Shown here in pieces: positions 34,389 through 46,007 of a stretch of DNA of 64,000 nt. This DNA is from Treponema sp. Its GTDB lineage: Bacteria > Spirochaetota > Spirochaetia > Treponematales > Treponemataceae. Position numbers and translations under genes: made by a program. The stretch's first letter is position 1. Every line of letters begins with the position of its first letter. The notes beneath the pieces were generated by a model that ran no database searches, was not told the origin of the DNA, and saw only the letters and a list, made by a program, of their open reading frames with translations. The DNA is taken from the NCBI GenBank assembly GCA_017938365.1, contig JAGBBT010000109.1, positions 33,204 to 97,203 on the forward strand, in the 5' to 3' direction.

Positions 34389-35819
34389 ATGTCAAATATT
34401 ATTCATTTTGAAACTCTAGGTTGTAAATTAAATCAAGTAGAAACTGAAGGTGCTGCATTTAATTTTTCAAAAGAAGGATTTGAAGTTAGTATGCAACCTT
34501 ATTCAGCTGCTACAAAAGAAAATTTAAATGTGCTTCTTTGCATTGTAAATACTTGTACTGTAACTGCAAAAGCCGAACAAAAAGCAAGACGATTAATCAG
34601 ATTACTGTTATCAAAATGTCCTCAATGTGCTGTATTAGTTACAGGCTGTTATGCTCAATTAGATAAAGAAGATTTGTTATCAATAGACAAAAGAATATGT
34701 GTTTTAGGTGGACAATATAAAGGTTATTTAGCTGATGTTCCAAAATACCTAAAAGAAGTTTTGCCGATTAACGGTGCTGAACTTGCATCTTATTTACAAG
34801 AAAAATTTAAACCAATTTATAAAAATGCGAAAGAAAACGAAATTCAAGAACCTTTTAGATTAGTGCCTAACAATTTTATGCATCACAGTAGAGCATCTAT
34901 AAAAATACAAGATGGATGTAATTGTGTTTGTACATATTGTCGTATTCGGTTAGCTAGAGGAAAAGCAAAAAGTCTTGCTGCTCAAGAAGTGATAAATAGA
35001 GTTATAGCTTTGGAAGAAGCTGGACAGAATGAAGTTGTTATAACAACCGTAAATATTTCACAATACAGAGGAGAGTGGAAGGATACTCAAGTTGATTTTG
35101 CAGGTTTGTTAGAATTATTACTTCAACATACAAAAAAAATCGGTATTAGGATTTCTAGTTTATATCCAGAAATTGTAGATGAAAAATTATCAAATATAAT
35201 AGCTAATCCTCGGGTAAGACCTCATTTTCATATATCAGTACAAAGCGGAAGTAATGATATCCTTTCAAAAATGAAGAGACCTTACAAAATTGAGGCTGTT
35301 TATAAAGCCTGTGAATTATTAAAAAAAGCAAAAGGAACTCCATTTTTAGCATGTGATATAATTGCAGGATTTCCTGGAGAAACAGAGGAAGATTTTGAAT
35401 TAACAATGAAAATGCTTAGAGAGTGTGAATTTGCTTTTGTTCATGCATTTCCATTTAGTGCAAGGCCAGGAACAGAAGCTTTTAAAATGAGACCAATGGT
35501 TCCAAATTCTGTAGCAAAAAAACGAGTCGAAGAATTAGAAAAATTTAATCAAAAAAATAAAACAGAATATATAAATAGTTATGTTGGAAAAATTCTGCCA
35601 GCAATCTGTGAGACAGTACACAAACCAAGGATTTTTAATGATAGAATTATTTTACATGCTGTAACAGAGAATTTTCTTCATTGTCAGTTAATATTCTCAA
35701 ATAAAGAAAAAAATATTCCTACTCCAGGAAGTGTTATAAATGTAAAGATAAGAAGACCTTTATTAAAATCTGAAGTAACAGGAGAAAGCGATACATTTGC
35801 AGAATTAGTTACAGATTAA
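34389..35819 (+). CDS. mtaB: tRNA t6A37 methylthiotransferase MtaB
   Basis: MtaB converts t6A to ms2t6A at position 37 of ANN-decoding tRNAs. The 476-residue radical-SAM enzyme has the N-terminal UPF0004 domain with its three cluster cysteines (LGCKLNQVE, VNTCTVTAKAE, VTGCYAQ) and the radical-SAM cysteines in DGCNCVCTYCRIRLARG (CxxxCxxC, about 175-190). The core continues with ISSLYPEIVDEKL, HISVQSGSNDILSKMKRPY and IIAGFPGETEEDF, and a C-terminal TRAM-like region is degenerate. MtaB is preferred over MiaB because of LGCKLNQVE and the missing MiaB-specific blocks. It lies 7 bases after the TPR gene. Confidence 0.9.
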   Translation: MSNIIHFETLGCKLNQVETEGAAFNFSKEGFEVSMQPYSAATKENLNVLLCIVNTCTVTAKAEQKARRLIRLLLSKCPQCAVLVTGCYAQLDKEDLLSIDKRICVLGGQYKGYLADVPKYLKEVLPINGAELASYLQEKFKPIYKNAKENEIQEPFRLVPNNFMHHSRASIKIQDGCNCVCTYCRIRLARGKAKSLAAQEVINRVIALEEAGQNEVVITTVNISQYRGEWKDTQVDFAGLLELLLQHTKKIGIRISSLYPEIVDEKLSNIIANPRVRPHFHISVQSGSNDILSKMKRPYKIEAVYKACELLKKAKGTPFLACDIIAGFPGETEEDFELTMKMLRECEFAFVHAFPFSARPGTEAFKMRPMVPNSVAKKRVEELEKFNQKNKTEYINSYVGKILPAICETVHKPRIFNDRIILHAVTENFLHCQLIFSNKEKNIPTPGSVINVKIRRPLLKSEVTGESDTFAELVTD

Positions 35820-35857
35820 TTTTTTATAGAGAATATGTAGAATTACTTGAATAATGG

Positions 35858-35886
35858 TTGCATAGTGAATAATAATTCCTTACAAT
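35858..35886 (+). promoter_or_regulatory. Promoter of the HU gene
   Basis: TTGCAT (35858-35863), a 17-base spacer and TACAAT (35881-35886). Predicted start near 35893 leaves a leader of about 150 bases before the HU ATG, long for this genome. The leader has a small TCTCA/TGAGA hairpin (about 35960-35976). Confidence 0.6.
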
Positions 35887-36043
35887 TAGATAGTAATGTT
35901 GTATTATTAGTTACAATGTTAGATTGTTCTGCGTTGCAGAATTATTTACAAATTAAATTGTCTCAGTAAAATTGAGATGTATAACAAAAAGTCTTTTATT
36001 TGGAATAATCCTATTTCATATAGACTTTGAACGGGAGAAAAAA

Positions 36044-36319
36044 ATGAATAAAGCAGAATTAGTAGATGCAATTGCAAAGGATACAGGTCTTACAAAAAAA
36101 GATACTGAATTAGTTGTAAAGTCATTTGTTGAAAATGTTTCTAAATCATTGGAAAAGGGTGAAGATGTTCAGCTTATTGGATTTGGTACATTCTCTGTTG
36201 GAGAAAGAGCTGCTCGTACAGGTCATAATCCAAAAACAGGTGAAAAAATTACAATTAAAGCTTCTAAAGCTCCAAAATTTAAAGCAGGAAAATCTCTTAA
36301 GGATAGAGTAAATAAATAG
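36044..36319 (+). CDS. hup: HU-family nucleoid DNA-binding protein
   Basis: HU bends and compacts DNA as a dimer. The 91-residue protein matches the family exactly in length: [20 protein letters not shown], then [26 protein letters not shown] (split: [15 protein letters not shown] and HNPKTGEKI, the DNA-binding arm with its Pro) and [15 protein letters not shown]. The in-frame ATG at 35972 would add 24 unrelated residues; GGGAG (36033-36037) 6 bases before 36044 fixes the start. A strong terminator follows, so it is monocistronic. Confidence 0.96.
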   Translation: MNKAELVDAIAKDTGLTKKDTELVVKSFVENVSKSLEKGEDVQLIGFGTFSVGERAARTGHNPKTGEKITIKASKAPKFKAGKSLKDRVNK

Positions 36320-36355
36320 TTTTTACAAAAAAAAACTAATAACTAGTTGATATAT

Positions 36356-36393
36356 GCCTTCTTTTCTGTTTGACAGAAAAGAAGGCTTTTTTT
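36356..36393 (+). terminator. Intrinsic terminator after HU gene
   Basis: A perfect 14-bp stem GCCTTCTTTTCTGT/ACAGAAAAGAAGGC (36356-36369, 36373-36386) with a TTG loop and seven Ts. The stretch from here to 36477 is AT-rich and shows nothing else I can support. Confidence 0.93.
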
Positions 36394-36477
36394 ATGGTCT
36401 TTTTATAATAAAAGTGAAATACTAAAAATCGTTATAATGTTGAGAGAAAAATAATTTTGTCATAAAATTTATTTTAA

Positions 36478-36513
36478 ACAAAAAAAAAGGAATCTGTTAA
36501 ACAGATTCCTTTT
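36478..36513 (-). terminator. Intrinsic terminator of tRNA-Lys
   Basis: On the minus strand, 12-bp stem AAAGGAATCTGT/ACAGATTCCTTT (core 36489-36497 and 36501-36509) followed by a run of Ts, beginning 3 bases after the tRNA 3' end. Confidence 0.88.
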
Positions 36514-36515
36514 AC

Positions 36516-36588
36516 TGAGCAATTGCAGATTCGAACTGCAGACAGCCGCCTTAAAAGGGCGGTGCTCTACCTACTGAGCTAATTGCCC
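36516..36588 (-). tRNA. tRNA-Lys (anticodon TTT)
   Basis: The 73-base minus-strand sequence folds as a cloverleaf: acceptor GGGCAAT with ATTGCTC (one G-U pair), D arm AGCTCAGTAGGTAGAGC, anticodon stem CCGCC/GGCGG with loop CTTTTAA (anticodon TTT), T arm GCAGTTCGAATCTGC. Discriminator base is A. The 3' CCA is not encoded, so it must be added by CCA transferase. It has its own promoter and terminator. Confidence 0.96.
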
Positions 36589-36612
36589 ATACATTCAACC
36601 GAATGCTTTATC

Positions 36613-36641
36613 AATATATCCAATTGAAAAAAAAGTGTCAA
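36613..36641 (-). promoter_or_regulatory. Promoter of tRNA-Lys
   Basis: On the minus strand: consensus TTGACA (36641-36636), a 17-base spacer and TATATT (36618-36613). Predicted start near 36606, 18 bases before the tRNA. Confidence 0.85.
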
Positions 36642-36728
36642 TACAAAATTCTTAAAAAAAAAGAATTTTTTTATTTTTTTTTATTTAATAAAATATTATT
36701 TGTACATAAGAAAAAAAATGTAAATACA

Positions 36729-36790
36729 TTGAATTTATCTATAAAAAAAACTATATTTTAATAATAAAGGTCTCTGTTTATTTTCAGAGA
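36729..36790 (+). promoter_or_regulatory. Promoter and leader hairpin of the IscU-like/GGGtGRT operon
   Basis: TTGAAT (36729-36734), 17 bases, TATATT (36752-36757); predicted start near 36764. The leader contains the hairpin TCTCTG/CAGAGA (36771-36776, 36785-36790) with an 8-base loop, then AGGAG (36806-36810) before the ATG at 36818. The region 36642-36728 is very AT-rich and shows nothing else. Confidence 0.65.
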
Positions 36791-36817
36791 TTTATTTTGA
36801 ATCTTAGGAGAATCCTT

Positions 36818-37519
36818 ATGAAGTACACTGCAGAAGTGGAACATATGTGTCCACTAGCAAAAGGTGCCTATCACGGACCTGCTCCAATTCCTGAAGAAGG
36901 AAAATGGGTACAAGCAAAAAAAGTTGAAGATATTTCGGGCTTTACTCATGGTATTGGTTGGTGTGCACCACAACAGGGAGCATGTAAACTCTCTCTTAAT
37001 GTAAAAAATGGTGTGATTGAAGAAGCATTAGTAGAAACAATTGGTTGTTCAGGAATGACACATTCAGCAGCTATGGCATCTGAAATTCTTATTGGAAAAA
37101 CAATCATTGAAGCATTAAATACAGACCTTGTATGTGATGCAATTAATACAGCTATGCGTGAACTTTTTATGCAGATTGTTTATGGACGTACACAGTCAGC
37201 ATATTCAGAAGGCGGACTTAAAGTAGGAGCTTCTCTTGAGGATCTTGGTAAGAACCTTCGTTCACAAGTTGGAACAATGTTTGCAACTCGTAAAACAGGT
37301 CCACGCTATCTTGAAATGACTGAAGGCTATGTAGAACAGTTAGCTCTTGATAAAGACAATCAGATTATTGGATATAAAACAATTAACTTTGGAAAATTGA
37401 TGGATGCTCTTAAAGCTGGAGTTGATCCAAAAGAAGCTATTGAAAAATCACATACACACTATGGACGTGTTACAGAAGATCAGGGCGTTGTAAAATTTAT
37501 CGACCCTCGTAAGGAGTAG
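36818..37519 (+). CDS. IscU/NifU-like Fe-S scaffold-type protein of the GGGtGRT pair
   Basis: A 233-residue protein with an IscU/NifU-N-like core: FTHGIGWCAPQQGACKLSLN, then ALVETIGCSGMTHSAAMASE and IGKTIIEAL, resembling the GCGxxxASSS..TE...GK block of IscU. Cysteines at about 11, 49, 57 and 77 could bind a cluster. It is generally annotated as an iron-sulfur assembly scaffold and occurs directly before a GGGtGRT-family gene, as here (1-base gap). True function unknown. The start at 36818 rather than 36797 is set by AGGAG 7 bases upstream. Codon choice has more C-ending codons than neighbours, a sign of high expression. Confidence 0.82.
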   Translation: MKYTAEVEHMCPLAKGAYHGPAPIPEEGKWVQAKKVEDISGFTHGIGWCAPQQGACKLSLNVKNGVIEEALVETIGCSGMTHSAAMASEILIGKTIIEALNTDLVCDAINTAMRELFMQIVYGRTQSAYSEGGLKVGASLEDLGKNLRSQVGTMFATRKTGPRYLEMTEGYVEQLALDKDNQIIGYKTINFGKLMDALKAGVDPKEAIEKSHTHYGRVTEDQGVVKFIDPRKE

Positions 37520-37520
37520 A

Positions 37521-38567
37521 ATGATGGCATTATTTGAAGATTTTGAAGGTCGCATTCCTCAAGTAAATAAAGCACTTAAAGCATATGGTTTTTCAGAAGG
37601 TGAAAAGGGATTAAACGAAGCTCTTGATCTTTGTAAAGCTCGTGGATTTGATCCATATTCGATTTGTGAACAGACTCAGCAGATTTGTTTTGAAGATGCT
37701 AAATGGGCTTATGTATTAGGTTCTGCAATTGCAATCAAAAAGGGTGAATCAGCAGGAACTATCACAGGTAGTGATGCCGCTGCTGCTATTGGAGAAGGTC
37801 TTCAGGCATTCTGTTTACCAGGTTCTGTAGCAGATGAAAGAAAAGTTGGTATCGGTCACGGAAACTTAGGTGCTCGTCTTCTTTCTGAAGAAACACAATG
37901 TTTTGCATTCCTTGCTGGACACGAATCATTTGCAGCAGCTGAAGGTGCTATTAAAATTGCAGCTAACGCTAATAAAGTTCGCAAAAACAAACTTCGCGTA
38001 ATTTTGAACGGTCTTGGAAAAGATGCTGCTCAAATCATTAGCCGCATCAATGGATTTACTTACGTTCAGACAAAATTTGACTATTTCAACGGAAATGGTA
38101 CAGATAAAGCTTTAACAGTTGTTAAAGAAATTCCTTACGGAAACAACCCAGATCGTTTAATCGTAAAATGTTACGGTGCTGATGATGTTCGTGAAGGTGT
38201 TGCAATTATGTGGCACGAAGATGTTGATGTTTCTATTACAGGAAACTCTACAAACCCAACACGTTTCCAACATCCAGTTGCTGGTACATACAAAAAAGAA
38301 CGCATCTTAGAAGGTAAAAAATACTTCTCTGTAGCTTCTGGTGGTGGTACAGGTCGTACACTTCATCCAGATAACATGGCTGCAGGTCCAGCTTCATACG
38401 GATTTACAGATACACTTGGACGTATGCACTCAGATGCTCAGTTCGCAGGTTCTTCTTCTGTTCCAGCTCACGTAGAAATGATGGGCTTCATGGGAATGGG
38501 AAACAACCCTATGGTAGGTTGTACAGTTGCCTGTGCCGTAGCAGTTGCAGAAAGCTTTAAGAAATAG
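37521..38567 (+). CDS. GGGtGRT family protein (function unknown)
   Basis: A 348-residue protein of the conserved GGGtGRT family, named for the motif seen here in SVASGGGTGRTLHPDNMA (about 273-290). Other notable blocks are GSDAAAAIGEGLQAFCLPGS, GIGHGNLGARLLSEETQCFA, NGNGTDKALTVVKEIPYGNN and MGNNPMVGCTVACAVAVAES. The function is unknown; the constant partner is the IscU-like gene upstream. Codons are strongly biased toward C-ending forms (aac, ttc, tac), unlike most of the window, suggesting very high expression. The start is ATG 37521 or 37524; AAGGAG at 37511-37516 fits either. A strong terminator follows. Confidence 0.88.
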   Translation: MMALFEDFEGRIPQVNKALKAYGFSEGEKGLNEALDLCKARGFDPYSICEQTQQICFEDAKWAYVLGSAIAIKKGESAGTITGSDAAAAIGEGLQAFCLPGSVADERKVGIGHGNLGARLLSEETQCFAFLAGHESFAAAEGAIKIAANANKVRKNKLRVILNGLGKDAAQIISRINGFTYVQTKFDYFNGNGTDKALTVVKEIPYGNNPDRLIVKCYGADDVREGVAIMWHEDVDVSITGNSTNPTRFQHPVAGTYKKERILEGKKYFSVASGGGTGRTLHPDNMAAGPASYGFTDTLGRMHSDAQFAGSSSVPAHVEMMGFMGMGNNPMVGCTVACAVAVAESFKK

Positions 38568-38580
38568 TTTTCTATAAACA

Positions 38581-38626
38581 AAAAAAAAGCACTTTGCATA
38601 TAAAAAATTGCAAAGTGCTTTTTTTT
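38581..38626. terminator. Bidirectional terminator between GGGtGRT gene and arfB-like gene
   Basis: An 18-bp inverted repeat: eight As plus GCACTTTGCA, a 10-base loop, TGCAAAGTGC plus eight Ts (38581-38598, 38609-38626). The A and T arms suit termination on both strands, serving the two convergent genes. Confidence 0.92.
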
Positions 38627-38632
38627 GACTAT

Positions 38633-39049
38633 TTAATAATTAAAGAGTTTACTTCTGCTTTTTTTTAATTCGGAGCGGATTTTTTTTAGCTTGATTTTTC
38701 GTTCTTTACTTGTTTTTGTAGGTTTTGTTTTAATTCTCTTTTTGGGAATAACTAAAGCTTGAATAATCCTATTTTCTAATCTAGCCAACGCAATTTTACG
38801 ATTTAATTCTTGATATCGTTCATCATCTACATCAAGAAAAAAACAGTTATCTTTATTAATAATGGAAGCAAGTTTTATACGAATTCTGTCTTGTTCTGCT
38901 TCTGTAATTCCCTTAATATCGGAAACTGCAAGCACCAGATGAACTTTTGTATTTACTTTATTTACATTTTGTCCACCGTGCCCACCACTACGAATAAAAG
39001 ATATTTTAGAATTGTTTATAATTGAATTATGAAGTTCTGCCTTATTCAT
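38633..39049 (-). CDS. arfB: ArfB (YaeJ)-type peptidyl-tRNA hydrolase
   Basis: A 138-residue codon-independent release factor that rescues stalled ribosomes. The catalytic motif GGQ is in FIRSGGHGGQNVNKVNTKVHL (residues about 18-38; GGQ near 24-26). The basic C-terminal tail KTKPTKTSKERKIKLKKIRS is the helix that enters the mRNA channel. The length matches ArfB/ICT1 proteins, and there is no stop-codon recognition domain as in RF1/RF2. It is convergent with the GGGtGRT gene and shares its terminator. Confidence 0.9.
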   Translation of the reverse strand: MNKAELHNSIINNSKISFIRSGGHGGQNVNKVNTKVHLVLAVSDIKGITEAEQDRIRIKLASIINKDNCFFLDVDDERYQELNRKIALARLENRIIQALVIPKKRIKTKPTKTSKERKIKLKKIRSELKKSRSKLFNY

Positions 39050-39103
39050 AAAAGTATTGTAACAAATAATTAAAATAAAAACCTTAAGAAAAAAATAACA
39101 AAA

Positions 39104-39739
39104 CTAATACAATCTGTGCTTTGGAGCTTTATAATCTATTTTCCAACCACCAGCGTAAAACCCATTTTCTGTAAAAGTTGGCGAAACAAAAATTACCTTT
39201 GTTGGATTTTCAGTATCATAAAAAAAAGAATTGCTTTTCCATTCGAAAGGTTTTGTATCAGTAGAATATTTAAAACTATTCTGATTTTCAATTGGAGTAT
39301 AAACAGAAATCCTATACTTACCTTTTTTTAAATTTAAGTGCATAGCAATTCCACCACTTAAAAAGTAACGCTTTTGATATTTTAAAACTTCACCTTGATT
39401 ATTTCTTTCAAAAACATAACTCAATTCTTTTGGATTCTTTTTTGTAATTTTAGATAAATCACTTCTCCAAGTAACCCATTCATAAGTTGCAGAACAAATA
39501 GATTTCTCATAAGTAACATCATTACCGTTCATGTCTTCAAGCTTAAAAAAACAACGGATTTCATTCAATTGATTTATATTTTCAGGACGATAGATTATTA
39601 ATGAACTTGAATTATGATTAGCCTTCATATTTTGGGTTTGCTCAATAAAATCATAATACGAACCAGGAATCCTTTGGGAATACAAACAGAAAGAACAAAA
39701 AAATATAAATACTAATAAAATAAAATCAAGTTTTTTCAT
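39104..39739 (-). CDS. Exported protein of unknown function
   Basis: A 211-residue protein with an N-terminal signal (KKLDFILLVFIFFCSFCLYS, then QRIPGSYY). I do not recognise the family. The mature part is beta-rich with aromatic and charged residues, e.g. ICSATYEWVTWRSDL, YFLSGGIAMHLNLKKGKYRI, KSNSFFYDTENPTKVIFVSP and GFYAGGWKIDY; a beta-sandwich is likely. The two Cys in the signal do not form a good lipobox. It lies on the minus strand 54 bases upstream of arfB. TATAAT lies one base before the ATG, too close to be its own -10 unless translation starts later. Confidence 0.6.
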   Translation of the reverse strand: MKKLDFILLVFIFFCSFCLYSQRIPGSYYDFIEQTQNMKANHNSSSLIIYRPENINQLNEIRCFFKLEDMNGNDVTYEKSICSATYEWVTWRSDLSKITKKNPKELSYVFERNNQGEVLKYQKRYFLSGGIAMHLNLKKGKYRISVYTPIENQNSFKYSTDTKPFEWKSNSFFYDTENPTKVIFVSPTFTENGFYAGGWKIDYKAPKHRLY

Positions 39740-39783
39740 TATTATAATTTTCGGATTATTTTTTTATATGTAGAGAAAAAAAA

Positions 39784-39925
39784 GGGCGTTCCCAAATAAA
39801 AATAACTAGCAAATATGCTAGTTATTTTTATTTGGTCGCTATGTTACAGGTTCCGCTTACGCTCCAGCCTCCTCGTCGCAAGCTCCTGCGGTGGCCGGCT
39901 ACGCCGCCTTTCACAGCGCTAACGC
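39784..39925. repeat. GC-rich structured non-coding island (candidate interspersed repeat or ncRNA)
   Basis: By my count 59 of 92 bases from 39834 to 39925 are G or C, in a genome near 30 % GC, with no ORF. The ends pair (GCGTT 39786-39790 with AACGC 39921-39925). Inside are a 19-bp AT-rich perfect stem (39792-39835), CCGC 39853-39856 with GCGG 39888-39891, and a compact GGC/GCC-rich hairpin near 39892-39907. This layout suggests a folded element. I recall similar GC-rich extragenic elements ending in AACGC in treponemes, but could not check. Confidence 0.55.
39792..39835. terminator. Perfect 19-bp hairpin, candidate terminator of the large lipoprotein gene
   Basis: Two 19-base arms (39792-39810 and 39817-39835) that are perfect reverse complements, with loop AAATAT; the arms are AT-rich with GCTAGTTA next to the loop. 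It lies downstream of the minus-strand lipoprotein gene and of the GC-rich block. On the minus strand a run of eight Ts follows at 39783-39776. Confidence 0.7.
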
Positions 39926-39941
39926 ATGGAAGATGGGTGGG

Positions 39942-43907
<3,966 letters not shown>

Positions 43908-43929
43908 TTTATAACCTCATTACAAAAAT

Positions 43930-43970
43930 CAACTCTAATTATAACATTGTTTATTTGATAATTAGAGTTG
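43930..43970. promoter_or_regulatory. 13-bp inverted repeat upstream of the lipoprotein gene
   Basis: CAACTCTAATTAT (43930-43942) and ATAATTAGAGTTG (43958-43970), perfect, 15-base loop. On the minus strand one arm contains TATAAT, a possible -10 for the lipoprotein gene, so it may be an operator; it could also be a weak terminator for the nuclease-like gene upstream. Confidence 0.5.
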
Positions 43971-44032
43971 AATTGTGATAAAATTTAAAAAAAGTCTTTG
44001 GATTTAAGAAAATCTTGTTATATTAGTATTTA

Positions 44033-45226
44033 TTAATAATTATCCCATTTAAAATCATCAAAGTCTTTTATTTGTACTTCGAATTTGTTTCTAAAGTATT
44101 TTTCTAGTTTTCTTATAGTTAAAGGGATTTTGTTTTTATAATTTGGGTTTAGGTATATGTATGTTGTATAAAGACTTTTGTAATACTTTGAGCGAGTACT
44201 GTTATCATCGATAAATATTATTCCTGCCAAATTTTTTGAAATATCGCTTACTTTTATTTGGTTATCTTTATATTCATTTGAAAAGTCAGAGGCGTATAAA
44301 TTATTTTTTAAAAGTTCCATGAATGTTCGTCTACTTAAAGATCTGTAGAATATATTGTTAAAATTTCCGAAGTCTACAGTTTCTGCGTTAAACCATGGAT
44401 TTCTGACCATAGTTATTATTGAATATTCTGAATCTAATAATTTGCTTCCGTAGTCTAAAAATTTATATTTATACGCTTGTGCCATAGCAAAAGGGGAGTA
44501 ATCTTTTACAATAGATATTCCTTCTGAACTGTTTATTTTAAAATTGAATACTAATCCTGATTCTGAATCATATGTTACATAGTTTTTATTTTCTTTTACA
44601 GCGTTTTTTAATGTTTGTTCTATATCGTAAATTTTTGCTGGTAAGTTTTTTTTGACTTTTATGTAATCTAATGTTGAAAGGTTGTCTACTCCAATTAAAA
44701 TACTTTTATTAAATTCTTCTTCTGCGTATTTTTCGACTTTTTCAAAGATTTTATCAAAAATTATTTGATGTACGCAGTTAAAAGATTTTACATCTGTGTA
44801 TATTTTTTCGTTTTTGAGAGAAAGGCATAAATCAATGTCAATTATTTCTTTTTGCCCGTTTATTGCTGGAATACTATTTGGGTGTTGGTTTATATTTAAC
44901 TGATTAATATAGGAAATTCCTATGTTTTCTGAAAATTGTCCGTAGAAGTCTAAAGCTACAAGTTCGCTGTAAGGTCCTGCCCAGTTTGATTCTGTTGATT
45001 CACCTAAGTTTTTTACTCGTTCGGCAATTATATCCAATTCTTCTTTGTTATTTTTAAATATTTGATTAAGTCTGCTTAGTCTGTTCATAAAATTAAAAGC
45101 AAACATATTTAATGGATAACGATTTAATGGACTTATACATTTATTTGTATTTGCTTTGTCTTTTATAATTTTTTCGATTCCGAATATATCTTTTATGATT
45201 TTTTCTAAGTTTTCAACATCTGTCAT
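44033..45226 (-). CDS. Orphan PD-(D/E)XK nuclease-like protein
   Basis: A 397-residue protein I cannot assign to a named family. Residues 84-150 carry a plausible PD-(D/E)XK active site: Glu88 in GPYSELVALDFY, Asp132 in EIIDIDLCLSL and Asp145-x-Lys147 in KIYTDVKSFN, in the helix-strand-strand order of restriction-type nucleases. The N-terminus (1-80) is helical; the C-terminal 200 residues are mixed and hold ITMVRNPWFNAETVDFGNF. No methyltransferase or other defence gene is adjacent. AAGGAG precedes the ATG. It is divergent from thiN. Alternatives: a repair nuclease or a degenerate restriction enzyme. Confidence 0.5.
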   Translation of the reverse strand: MTDVENLEKIIKDIFGIEKIIKDKANTNKCISPLNRYPLNMFAFNFMNRLSRLNQIFKNNKEELDIIAERVKNLGESTESNWAGPYSELVALDFYGQFSENIGISYINQLNINQHPNSIPAINGQKEIIDIDLCLSLKNEKIYTDVKSFNCVHQIIFDKIFEKVEKYAEEEFNKSILIGVDNLSTLDYIKVKKNLPAKIYDIEQTLKNAVKENKNYVTYDSESGLVFNFKINSSEGISIVKDYSPFAMAQAYKYKFLDYGSKLLDSEYSIITMVRNPWFNAETVDFGNFNNIFYRSLSRRTFMELLKNNLYASDFSNEYKDNQIKVSDISKNLAGIIFIDDNSTRSKYYKSLYTTYIYLNPNYKNKIPLTIRKLEKYFRNKFEVQIKDFDDFKWDNY

Positions 45227-45328
45227 ATATTAAGCCTACTCCTTAAATTTAGTTTTTGTCAAAATTTTATTTTAACTTGACGATTAAGGTGTTTTCTAAG
45301 GGATAATAAAATGTTTGATTAAGAATTC

Positions 45329-45357
45329 TTGATTTTCTTTATTATTCTGTATTTAAT
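45329..45357 (+). promoter_or_regulatory. Candidate promoter of thiN
   Basis: TTGATT (45329-45334), 17 bases, TTTAAT (45352-45357), then 6 bases to the ATG with no SD, giving a near-leaderless mRNA. A second possible promoter lies upstream: TTGACG (45277-45282) and GATAAT (45302-45307), spacer 19. Confidence 0.45.
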
Positions 45358-45363
45358 AATTGT

Positions 45364-45978
45364 ATGAAGAAAAAGTGTCTTGTTGTTTCTGGCGGAGAAT
45401 ATTGTGATTTTGATTCTACCTCTTATGATTTTGTAATTGCTTGTGATAAAGGTTATGAGTATTCTAAAAAAGTTGGTGTTATGCCTAATTTTATTATAGG
45501 TGATTTTGATTCGTATAAGGGGGAATTACCTTCTGATATTCCTATTATAAAACTTAATACTGATAAAGATGAAACTGATACTTTTTATGCCGTAAAATAT
45601 GCTTTGGAAAATGGTTTTTCTGAAATAGATGTTGTATGTGCTTTTGGCGGTAGACTAGATCATTGTATTGCTAATATTCAGACGGCTTCTTATGTTGTTG
45701 AACATGGTGGAAAAACTACTTTTTACGGAAAAGACGAAACTTTATATTGTTTTTCTAAAAGTAGTATTATTATTCCTAAAAAAGAAGGATATTCTTTGTC
45801 TGTTTTTGCTTTAACTGATTCTTGTTTTAATGTTTGGGAAAAAGGAACAAAATATCTTCTTGAAGGTGCTACTTTGATTAATAAATTTCCTATTGGTATT
45901 AGTAATGAGTGGGTTGAAGATTTTGCAGAAATTAGTTGCGGAAGTGGTGTTTTATTAGTTGTTGTTAGTAAAATCTAG
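45364..45978 (+). CDS. thiN: Thiamine pyrophosphokinase
   Basis: ThiN converts thiamine to the cofactor thiamine pyrophosphate. The 204-residue protein has the N-terminal catalytic blocks VVSGGEYCDFDS, ACDKGYEYSKKVGVMPNFII and GDFDSYKGELP, the acidic KLNTDKDETDTFYAVKYALE and AFGGRLDHCIANIQ, and a C-terminal thiamin-binding beta domain. There is no SD before the ATG. Thiamine is therefore salvaged directly, as well as through ThiE/ThiM/ThiD. No TPP riboswitch is seen before this gene. It is followed after 29 bases by a HAD hydrolase. Confidence 0.92.
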   Translation: MKKKCLVVSGGEYCDFDSTSYDFVIACDKGYEYSKKVGVMPNFIIGDFDSYKGELPSDIPIIKLNTDKDETDTFYAVKYALENGFSEIDVVCAFGGRLDHCIANIQTASYVVEHGGKTTFYGKDETLYCFSKSSIIIPKKEGYSLSVFALTDSCFNVWEKGTKYLLEGATLINKFPIGISNEWVEDFAEISCGSGVLLVVVSKI

Positions 45979-46007
45979 CAACTTTATGGAAGAAACTTGT
46001 TTGCTTT

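Noticed and set aside
35865..35969. Short GTG-start frame (34 codons) upstream of HU
   Set aside because: No SD, it begins inside the HU promoter, and the peptide has low complexity. More likely untranslated leader.
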